A stretch of DNA of 8,643 bases, from NCBI GenBank assembly GCA_023254015.1, contig JALQYS010000268.1, positions 1 through 8,643 on the forward strand, in the 5' to 3' direction. Origin of the DNA: Paracoccaceae bacterium (GTDB taxonomy: Bacteria; Pseudomonadota; Alphaproteobacteria; Rhodobacterales; Rhodobacteraceae). Positions 1 to 5,370 of this stretch are shown piece by piece. Numbering within the stretch: position 1 is the first letter of the stretch; the number at the start of each line of letters is the position of its first letter. The notes beneath the pieces are model-generated. The model had not been told where the DNA came from, ran no database searches, and saw nothing but the letters and a program-made list of their open reading frames with translations. Both the position numbers and the translations under genes were made by a program.

Positions 1-758
1 CTATCGCGGCGGGACGGCTGGCCGACCGCTGGTCCGACGCGCTGGAGCGCACCGCCACCGTGCGCCTGTCGGCCCCCGACGACCAGATCGACCTGCAAAC
101 CAAGGCCGTACTGGACGTGCTGTCCACCACCCCCGGCATCGCCTCGGCCCGCGCGCTTGAGGATGCCGAGCAGCGCGCCCTGCTGGAGCCGTGGTTCGGC
201 CCCGATCTGCCGGTGGATGCGCTGCCCCTGCCCCGCCTGATCGAACTGACCGAAGACGGCAACGGTTACGATTCCGAAGGCCTGAAACAACGCCTTGCCG
301 CCGAGGCTCCGGGGGCGGTGCTGGACGATCACACCCGCTGGCGCAGGCCGCTGGCCGTCGCCGCAGACCGTCTGCGGCTGCTGGGCCTCTTGTCCATCGG
401 GCTGATCGGGGCTGCGACCGCCGCCATGATCACGCTGGCAGCCAACGCGGCCCTTGCCGCCAACGCGCAAGTAATCCGCGTGTTGCGGCTGGTCGGTGCG
501 CGCGATGCCTATATCGCCCGCGCCTTCGTGCGCCGCTTTACCCTGCGCGCGCTGTCCGGTGCCGCCATCGGCACGGTGGCGGGCATGATCGGGGTGGCAC
601 TGCTGCCCTCGACCGAAGCTGCCGGTGGGTTCCTCACCGGCCTTGGCTTTACCGGCGCAGGCTGGCTTTTGCCGCTGATACTGCCGCCGCTTGCTGCCGT
701 GGTGGCCTTTGCCGCCACCCGCGCCAGCGCATTCCGCAAACTACGGGAGCTGACCTGA
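1..758 (+). CDS. ftsX: Cell division protein FtsX, C-terminal part (5' end outside window)
   Basis: FtsX is the membrane subunit of the FtsE-FtsX ABC-type complex, which acts at the division septum and activates peptidoglycan hydrolases. The frame is open from base 3, so the apparent GTG at 60 is internal. About 251 residues are visible; the family is usually near 300, so the missing part would be the N-terminal cytoplasmic tail and first membrane helix. Seen in order: a soluble, acidic periplasmic-type stretch (to about base 360), a first membrane helix (about 378-443), a cytoplasmic loop with the family-like motif RVLRLVGARD (477-506), then two further helices (about 546-608 and 660-722) and a short basic tail. 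One helix, a large loop and three more helices is the FtsX topology. The stop lies one base before the next gene's ATG, so the two are almost certainly cotranscribed. ftsE would be expected just upstream, outside the window. Confidence 0.85.
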   Translation, partial: IAAGRLADRWSDALERTATVRLSAPDDQIDLQTKAVLDVLSTTPGIASARALEDAEQRALLEPWFGPDLPVDALPLPRLIELTEDGNGYDSEGLKQRLAAEAPGAVLDDHTRWRRPLAVAADRLRLLGLLSIGLIGAATAAMITLAANAALAANAQVIRVLRLVGARDAYIARAFVRRFTLRALSGAAIGTVAGMIGVALLPSTEAAGGFLTGLGFTGAGWLLPLILPPLAAVVAFAATRASAFRKLRELT

Positions 759-759
759 C

Positions 760-1488
760 ATGCCCAACCCGATCCGCTGGCTGCTCTCGCTGGTGTTCAT
801 CATCCAGATGTATCTGGCCATGGCGGTGATCGCGGTGGTCTTTGCCCCCTTCGCGCTGTTTTCCCGCAACGCCGCGGTGCGCGCCTGCCATGTGTTCTGC
901 GCCTGGGTGCTGATCACCCTGCGCCTGTTGTGTGGCCTGCGGACCGAGGTGCGCGGCACGCCCCCGACCGACGAGGTGCTGATCGCGGCCAAGCATCAAA
1001 GCTTTCTCGACATCATCATGATCTACAATGCCGTGCCGCGCGGCAAGTTCATCATGAAACGCGAATTGCTGTGGACGCCGTTCCTGGGCCAATATGCCCT
1101 GCGCATCGGCTGCGTGCCGGTGGACCGGGGCGCCCGGGGGGCTGCGATTTCAAAGATGAAGGCCGATGTGCAGGCGGGCACGGCCTTTCCGGGCCAGCTC
1201 ATCATCTATCCGCAGGGCACGCGGGTCGCGCCGGGGGTGTCAAAGCCCTACAAGGTGGGCAGTGGCCTGCTGTATGAGCAGCTTGGCCAGCCTTGCGTGC
1301 CGGTGGCGGCCAATGTCGGCCTGTTCTGGCCAAAGCGCGGCATCCTGCGCAAGCCCGGGGTGGCGGTGGTGGAATTCCTGCCGCGGATCGAGCCCGGCCT
1401 GCCGGTCCGCGATTTCATGGCGCGGCTGGGAGATGTGGTCGAAGAGAACTCGAACAAGCTGATGGCCGAAGCGGGTTTCCGGGTCTGA
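760..1488 (+). CDS. plsC: Lysophospholipid acyltransferase (PlsC family, 1-acyl-sn-glycerol-3-phosphate acyltransferase)
   Basis: Expected to transfer an acyl chain to lysophosphatidic acid at the inner membrane, giving phosphatidic acid, the precursor of membrane phospholipids. The 242 residues are a normal length for PlsC. Residues about 8-35 and 43-60 are hydrophobic and would anchor it. The catalytic HX4D motif is H79-D84 (HQSFLD). The second acyltransferase block appears as VPVDRG (119-124), the third as PQGTR (151-155, standing for the usual PEGTR), and the fourth as CVPVAANVG (179-187). The Glu to Gln change in block III is known in some PlsC branches and is not a sign of inactivity by itself. 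The ATG is one base after the ftsX stop, with a GGAG-type ribosome site inside the end of ftsX (745-748), so translation is probably coupled. Other acyltransferases of this superfamily, such as ornithine-lipid OlsA, share these motifs, so the exact substrate is inferred. Confidence 0.85.
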   Translation: MPNPIRWLLSLVFIIQMYLAMAVIAVVFAPFALFSRNAAVRACHVFCAWVLITLRLLCGLRTEVRGTPPTDEVLIAAKHQSFLDIIMIYNAVPRGKFIMKRELLWTPFLGQYALRIGCVPVDRGARGAAISKMKADVQAGTAFPGQLIIYPQGTRVAPGVSKPYKVGSGLLYEQLGQPCVPVAANVGLFWPKRGILRKPGVAVVEFLPRIEPGLPVRDFMARLGDVVEENSNKLMAEAGFRV

Positions 1489-1490
1489 AA

Positions 1491-1560
1491 CCTCCTCGGG
1501 CGCCTGCGGCTTCTCGTCGGGGCCGCGCCCGGCCGAGGAGCGGCGCAGCCGACGACGAGG
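1491..1560. repeat. Interleaved inverted repeats between convergent plsC and accA; possible bidirectional terminator or dispersed palindromic element
   Basis: Two sets of complementary arms lie interleaved. CTCCTCGG at 1492-1499 pairs perfectly with CCGAGGAG at 1533-1540, and CTCGTCG at 1513-1519 pairs perfectly with CGACGAG at 1553-1559. The arms resemble each other, so a nested fold is also possible: 1491-1499 with 1549-1560, GCGCC 1500-1504 with GGCGC 1542-1546, and 1513-1520 with 1533-1540 carrying one mismatch. No T-tract follows on the plus strand. On the minus strand only a short TTT follows, so factor-independent termination is not assured. The location between two convergent gene ends fits a transcription-end role. 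Confidence 0.5.
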
Positions 1561-1582
1561 GACTGTCAGAGAGGGGCTGCTG

Positions 1583-2542
1583 TCAGGCCGCCAGACCCTT
1601 GGCACCCATGTTAAGGAACTTCTGACGGCGGTCCTTGAGGATCTCGGACCGTTTCTTGCCCGAAGTTTCGGCCAGCATCGCCTCGATCGCCTTGCCCACC
1701 GCCTCGACGGTTTCCTTCTGGCCGCGTTGTGCCCCGCCGACGGGTTCCTTGATGATCCTGTCGATCACGCCCAGCTTTTGCAGGTCTTGCGCGGTCAGGC
1801 GCAGCGCCTCTGCCGCTTCGCGCATCTTTTCGGCATCCTTCCACAGGATCGAGGCGCAGCCTTCGGGCGAAATGACCGAATAGACCGAATGCTCCAGCAT
1901 CAGGATGCGGTTCGCCGTGGCAAAGGCCACAGCCCCGCCCGATCCGCCTTCACCGATCACGATCGACAACAGCGGCACGCCCAGCTCAAGGCATTTCGCG
2001 GTAGACCGGGCAATTGCCTCGGCCTGGCCGCGTTCCTCGGCGCCCTTGCCGGGGTAGGCGCCGGGCGTGTCGATCAGGGTGATGACCGGCAGGTTGAAGC
2101 GGTCGGCCATGTCCATCAGCCGCACCGCCTTGCGATAGCCCTCGGGGCGCGCCATGCCGAAATTGCGCTCGATTCGCGATTTGGTGTCGTTGCCCTTTTC
2201 ATGGCCGATCACCACCACCGGCCGGTCGTTGAACCGCGCCAGTCCGCCCATCACCGCATGGTCGTCGGCAAATCCGCGATCGCCGGCAAGAGGGGTGAAT
2301 TCGGTGAAAAGCCCCTCGATATAGTCCTTGGTATGCGGACGGTCGGGGTGGCGGGCGACCTGACACTTCTGCCAGGGGCTGAGTGCCTTGTAGAGGTCTT
2401 TCAGCAGGGTGTCGGACTTGCGGTCCAGTGCCTCCACCTCTTTGGAGATGTCCATGGCCGGGTTCGCGCGCGCCAGCGCCCGCAACTCTTCTGCCTTGCC
2501 TTCAATCTCGGCAAGCGGCTTTTCGAAATCCAGATAATTCAT
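1583..2542 (-). CDS. accA: Acetyl-CoA carboxylase carboxyltransferase subunit alpha
   Basis: AccA pairs with AccD to move the carboxyl group from biotin on AccB to acetyl-CoA, giving malonyl-CoA for fatty acid synthesis in the cytoplasm. The chosen ATG (2540-2542) gives 319 residues, matching the usual AccA length and N-terminus (MNYLDFEKPL). It is preceded by GGAGGG on the minus strand (2547-2552). The frame stays open for another 286 codons upstream, but that part is antisense to the neighbouring gene and has no AccA character. Seen: an N-terminal helical stretch (about 1-60), a crotonase-like carboxyltransferase core with TLIDTPGAYPGKGAEERGQ (155-173), the oxyanion-type glycine segment GEGGSGGA (197-204), and YSVISPEGCASILWKD (221-236). 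The C-terminal helix (271-310) is rich in charged residues. accD and accBC are not in the window; unlinked acc genes are normal in this group. Confidence 0.96.
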   Translation of the reverse strand: MNYLDFEKPLAEIEGKAEELRALARANPAMDISKEVEALDRKSDTLLKDLYKALSPWQKCQVARHPDRPHTKDYIEGLFTEFTPLAGDRGFADDHAVMGGLARFNDRPVVVIGHEKGNDTKSRIERNFGMARPEGYRKAVRLMDMADRFNLPVITLIDTPGAYPGKGAEERGQAEAIARSTAKCLELGVPLLSIVIGEGGSGGAVAFATANRILMLEHSVYSVISPEGCASILWKDAEKMREAAEALRLTAQDLQKLGVIDRIIKEPVGGAQRGQKETVEAVGKAIEAMLAETSGKKRSEILKDRRQKFLNMGAKGLAA

Positions 2543-2563
2543 CGGACCCTCCGTGACTGACGG

Positions 2564-2594
2564 CCTATATGGCTGCTTGGGCCTTGCGATGCAA
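2564..2594 (-). promoter_or_regulatory. Weak candidate promoter for accA
   Basis: On the minus strand, TTGCAT (2589-2594) and TATAGG (2564-2569) lie 19 bases apart, about 20 bases upstream of the accA start. The -35 has a good TTG, but the -10 matches only four of six positions and the spacer is long. Among the divergent 132 bases this is the best sigma-70-like pair I see for accA. Treat it as a guess. Confidence 0.25.
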
Positions 2595-2674
2595 CCCGGA
2601 CGGCAGGGCGGGCAGGTGCTTGCCCTGGCCCGGCCGGCGCGGCTAGACTTGGCGCAGCGCCGCAGGAGGGCCGG

Positions 2675-3532
2675 GTGAAGCTTTTTGTCATGAACGATAC
2701 CGGGGACGAGACCCATGCCGGCTGTCAGGCGGTCATGCGGTCCATCAACGGGCAGATCGCGCGGGTGCCCGGGGTGACGGTCATCGGGCGGCACAAGGTG
2801 GGGGCGTTCGAGGTTGACGAAGCCGCCTTTGCCAAGGCCGATGCGGTGCTCATCAACGGTGAGGGCACGATCCACCATTCCACCAAGCGCGCCAAGCATC
2901 TGATGGCCTCGCTCCTCGAGGCCAAGCGGCAGGGCAAGCGCGTCTTGTTGGTGAATGCGCTGTTTCAGCAATATGAGGGGCCGAAAGACCTGCTGGCGGG
3001 GCTTGATCTTCTGTCCGTGCGTGAGCCGCGCAGCGCGGCCTTTGCCCGTGTCTACGGTGGCCAGCCGCAGACCCTGCTGGACAGCGCGGCGGACCCGGAG
3101 TTCCTGACCCCCGGCAAGGCCGTTCCGCTGACCAGCGGTCTGGTCATCGGCCATGCCCAGAAGGTCGAGCGTTTTCAGATGGCCTTCAACGCGCTGCAGG
3201 GGCACCGGCAGGCGATGTTCAAGGGCAGTTTCGATGACATCGTTGCCACGCTTCGGCAGGCCGATGTCTATATCACCGGTCAGCACCATGGCGTCTATGC
3301 GGCGGCGCTGGCCGGCTGCCCCTTTGTCGCGGTGCGATCGACCAGTCACAAGATCGAGGCCTTCATCGACTGGACGGGCCTGCCCATTCCGCTGTGCCAA
3401 AGCGCGGGCGAGATCGAGGCCGCGCTGAATTTCGCCATGGCAAACCCGTCGATCTATGCCGAATTGCAGGATTTCATGGCAGCGCAGCGCGTGCTGAAGG
3501 CCCCGATGATCGCCGAGGCGCTGGGGCTGTGA
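2675..3532 (+). CDS. Polysaccharide pyruvyl transferase family protein
   Basis: A 285-residue soluble protein with the look of the pyruvyl transferase (CsaB/WcaK-like) fold. Members move a pyruvyl group from phosphoenolpyruvate onto a sugar as a ketal; the substrate here is unknown. The start is GTG at 2675, chosen because AGGAGGG (2664-2670) sits four bases upstream; the alternative ATG at 2690 would remove the first beta-strand. Seen: an N-terminal strand and loop (KLFVMNDTGDETHAG, 2-16) where family members bind near a glycine/asparagine turn; VLINGEGTIHHS (58-69), equivalent to the family's GGG(E)T(I/L) turn; and VYITGQHHGVYAAALAGCPF (198-217) followed by VRSTSHKIEAF (220-230), matching the usual S-x-R-x-H-G segment and following Lys/His region. 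The usual Arg is Gln203 here. No signal peptide or membrane helix is visible. It stands alone, divergent from accA and convergent with the next gene, without glycosyltransferases nearby. Confidence 0.75.
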   Translation: MKLFVMNDTGDETHAGCQAVMRSINGQIARVPGVTVIGRHKVGAFEVDEAAFAKADAVLINGEGTIHHSTKRAKHLMASLLEAKRQGKRVLLVNALFQQYEGPKDLLAGLDLLSVREPRSAAFARVYGGQPQTLLDSAADPEFLTPGKAVPLTSGLVIGHAQKVERFQMAFNALQGHRQAMFKGSFDDIVATLRQADVYITGQHHGVYAAALAGCPFVAVRSTSHKIEAFIDWTGLPIPLCQSAGEIEAALNFAMANPSIYAELQDFMAAQRVLKAPMIAEALGL

Positions 3533-3551
3533 CAGCCGGGGCGCACCTGCC

Positions 3552-4610
3552 CTAGTCGAAAACCCCCGTCACGCGGCCCAGAAGCATGAAGGCCTTGACC
3601 GTGCGGGTTTCGGCCAGATCGGTCAGGTCGCTGTCGGTCGCCACCTTTTCAAAGTCCTGAAACACCCTGTCAAAGCTGCGCAGGAAGTGGTGCGCGGCAT
3701 CCTTGAAGATGGCGTCCTCGCGCATGCGGCCGGCTGTCAGGGCCAGCGAGGACCGGTCCCGCACCCCGCCAAGGGCGGCGATGCCGCGGCCGCGTTCGCC
3801 CATGGCAAAGCGGCGCCACAGTTCGGGCCGGGCGCGGTCAGGCTTGAGGTCATCCATGAAGATGCCCTCTTGCGCCAGGAGCGTCAGCACATCCTGCGCC
3901 GCGCGGATCAGCTTGGCGACGTTGCGATCATCCAGCGCGGCCCGCAGTGCGCGGAAACCTTCCTTGTCGTCGGGGCTTTCGGGGAATTGCAGCGCGCGGA
4001 TGAAATCGGTGTTGGACAGCGGCGGACGCAGCGCCTCGGCTGGCGTGCCAAGCGCCAGCGCGGGCTGATCGGCTGCCGGGTCGGGCTGCGGGGCGGCCAG
4101 CGCCGTCTTGCGGTCGGCCGAGGGCACCGCGAGGCTTGCGTCGCGGCGCGAGGTGAAGGTGGCGATGGCGGTTTCGGTTTGTCGCGCGGCCTGGGCGATC
4201 TCGTTCAGCTTCTTCTCGACCGAAGGCTTGATCCCGCCCTGCTGGCCCGCCACATAGGCCGCGCGCATCGCCTCGACCGTGGCCTGCAGCCTTGCGGCCT
4301 CTTCGCGCAGCGACCGGACCGACCGCAGCGTGACCGCCGCCGCCCAGATCAGCGCCAGCGGCAGGAATACCACCAAGAGCGTCAGCACAAGACCCAGAGG
4401 CTCGGCCTCGGGCGGGGCTTTCCAGACATAGGCGGCCACGGACCCAACCCAGACCACGCAGAGGCCAACGGCGACCCATTCGGTCGGCGACATCCGCGGC
4501 TCGGCACTGCGGGCAGAGTAAAGCCCAAGCTCCGCAGGGCGCGGATCGATGGCGCGCGCCTCGGGGCGGGCTTCCTGCTCGCGGGTGTCCTGGGTGGGCT
4601 TTTCAGACAT
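3552..4610 (-). CDS. Uncharacterised two-helix membrane protein with coiled coil
   Basis: I do not recognise a named family for this 352-residue protein. Seen: an N-terminal hydrophilic, charged tail rich in Glu, Arg and Pro (1-42); two hydrophobic helices (about 44-63 and 71-93) with a short Pro/Glu linker; a heptad-like charged stretch that should form a coiled coil (about 96-150); an Ala/Pro-rich linker (160-197); and a conserved-looking helical C-terminal domain (198-352) with no enzyme motif I know. Both ends should face the cytoplasm. The ATG at 4608-4610 lies 20 bases after the greA stop on the same strand, with only a weak GGAG some 14 bases before it, so expression probably depends on the greA transcript. 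The layout recalls membrane-anchored scaffold proteins, but that is a resemblance only. The long plus-strand frame over it is rich in Arg, Gly, His and Gln and is taken as a shadow. Confidence 0.75.
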   Translation of the reverse strand: MSEKPTQDTREQEARPEARAIDPRPAELGLYSARSAEPRMSPTEWVAVGLCVVWVGSVAAYVWKAPPEAEPLGLVLTLLVVFLPLALIWAAAVTLRSVRSLREEAARLQATVEAMRAAYVAGQQGGIKPSVEKKLNEIAQAARQTETAIATFTSRRDASLAVPSADRKTALAAPQPDPAADQPALALGTPAEALRPPLSNTDFIRALQFPESPDDKEGFRALRAALDDRNVAKLIRAAQDVLTLLAQEGIFMDDLKPDRARPELWRRFAMGERGRGIAALGGVRDRSSLALTAGRMREDAIFKDAAHHFLRSFDRVFQDFEKVATDSDLTDLAETRTVKAFMLLGRVTGVFD

Positions 4611-4630
4611 GTGCGTGTGCCCGTCTCCGG

Positions 4631-5101
4631 TCAGATGTAACGGATCGACAGCACTTCATAGCTGCGCTGGCCGCCGGGTGTCTTGACCTCGACCGAATCG
4701 CCTTCGTCCTTGCCGATCAGCGCCCGCGCGAGGGGCGAGCGGATGTTCAGCTTGCCCGTCTCGATATCGGCTTCGGTTTCACCGACGATCTGATAGGTCT
4801 TTTCCTCGTCGCTGTCTTCATCGACGATGGTCACGGTCGCGCCGAACTTGATCGTGCCCGACAGCTTGGCCGGGTCGATCACCTCGGCCAGCGACAAGAG
4901 GCCTTCCAGTTCCTTGATCCGGCCCTCGATGAAGCTCTGCTTCTCACGCGCGGAATGATATTCGGCGTTTTCCGACAGATCGCCATGCTCGCGCGCTTCG
5001 GCGATGGCGCGGATGATGGCCGGGCGCTGCACCGACTTCAACTCTTTCAGCTCTTCATCCAGCGCGACAAAGCCCGCGCGGGTCATCGGGATCTTTTCCA
5101 T
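4631..5101 (-). CDS. greA: Transcription elongation factor GreA
   Basis: GreA enters the secondary channel of RNA polymerase and stimulates cleavage of the backtracked RNA 3' end, rescuing stalled complexes. The ATG at 5099-5101 gives 156 residues beginning MEKIPMT, which lines up with MQAIPMT of E. coli GreA (158 residues, from memory). A GTG four codons upstream is in frame but has no ribosome site and would add residues outside the family. Seen: the N-terminal antiparallel coiled coil (about 1-75) with the tip motif HGDLSENAEY (39-48), including the acidic pair D41 and E44 that coordinates catalytic magnesium; then the C-terminal FKBP-like domain with FGATVTI, DSDEEKTYQIVG, SPLARALIGK and TPGG. 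All key residues are present. It is followed 20 bases later by the uncharacterised membrane protein gene on the same strand. The ribosome site is weak (AAAAGG three bases before ATG) and overlaps an inverted repeat. Confidence 0.96.
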   Translation of the reverse strand: MEKIPMTRAGFVALDEELKELKSVQRPAIIRAIAEAREHGDLSENAEYHSAREKQSFIEGRIKELEGLLSLAEVIDPAKLSGTIKFGATVTIVDEDSDEEKTYQIVGETEADIETGKLNIRSPLARALIGKDEGDSVEVKTPGGQRSYEVLSIRYI

Positions 5102-5102
5102 G

Positions 5103-5128
5103 GGCCTTTTCACATAAATGATAAGGCC
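5103..5128 (-). promoter_or_regulatory. Inverted repeat abutting the greA start
   Basis: On the minus strand GGCCTT (5123-5128) and AAGGCC (5103-5108) form perfect six-base arms around a 14-base A/T-rich loop. The downstream arm overlaps the only ribosome-site-like sequence (AAAAGG) and ends two bases before the greA ATG (one base lies between). A folded RNA could hide the ribosome site; alternatively this is a protein-binding site, since a -10-like TATCAT (5118-5123) lies within it. The repeat is seen; the role is inferred. Confidence 0.4.
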
Positions 5129-5303
5129 ACAGCCCGGTAAGGGGCCATGACCTTGTGAAACTTCGGAACCAAGTGAACCGGAAGCGCGGGCAAATGCAAG
5201 GGGGAATGCGCCGCCAAAGGGCGCGGTCTGCCCATGGCGGGTCGCCTGCGGGCAAGAAAGTTTCTCTCATGCCGCGATGCGAAAACATGATGTTGCGCCG
5301 GTG

Positions 5304-5334
5304 TTGACCTTGCCCCCTCATACAGGGCAAACAC
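5304..5334 (+). promoter_or_regulatory. Candidate promoter and operator of the ETF-QO gene
   Basis: TTGACC (5304-5309) is a good -35 element about 60 bases before the ATG of the oxidoreductase gene. A -10 at the proper distance (about 5326-5332, GGCAAAC) is poor. Immediately after the -35 lies a perfect inverted repeat, TTGCCC (5310-5315) and GGGCAA (5325-5330), with a nine-base centre. GTGT (5301-5304) and ACAC (5331-5334) flank it. A poor -10 with an operator-like repeat in the spacer would suit an activator- or repressor-controlled promoter, as expected for a gene of fatty-acid oxidation, but no regulator family is identified here. Confidence 0.4.
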
Positions 5335-5370
5335 AGCGCAGCAAAAAAGCCGGGGACCGGAGGGCAAGCC

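Noticed and set aside
1727..2560. 277-residue plus-strand open frame over accA
   Set aside because: Antisense to a full-length AccA; no ribosome site or recognisable domain.
2610..2625. Short inverted repeat GGGCA/TGCCC between accA and the pyruvyl transferase-like gene
   Set aside because: Only five-base arms in a very GC-rich stretch; expected by chance and not placed over a convincing promoter.
2543..3400. Upstream extension of the accA frame to a 605-residue protein on the minus strand
   Set aside because: The extra 286 residues are antisense to the pyruvyl transferase-like gene, have shadow-like composition, and the AccA family starts at MNYLDFEKPL with a good ribosome site at 2547-2552.
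3533..3551. Possible terminator between the convergent pyruvyl transferase-like and membrane protein genes
   Set aside because: Only 19 bases separate the stops and no stem or T-tract is visible there.
3687..4640. 317-residue plus-strand open frame over the uncharacterised membrane protein
   Set aside because: Very rich in Arg, Gly, Gln and His, with no domain; typical of the complement of a GC-rich gene. The minus-strand frame has membrane helices, a coiled coil and an operon-like position.
5102..5113. GTG start for GreA four codons upstream of the chosen ATG
   Set aside because: No ribosome site precedes it, and the family N-terminus begins at the downstream methionine (MEKIPMT).
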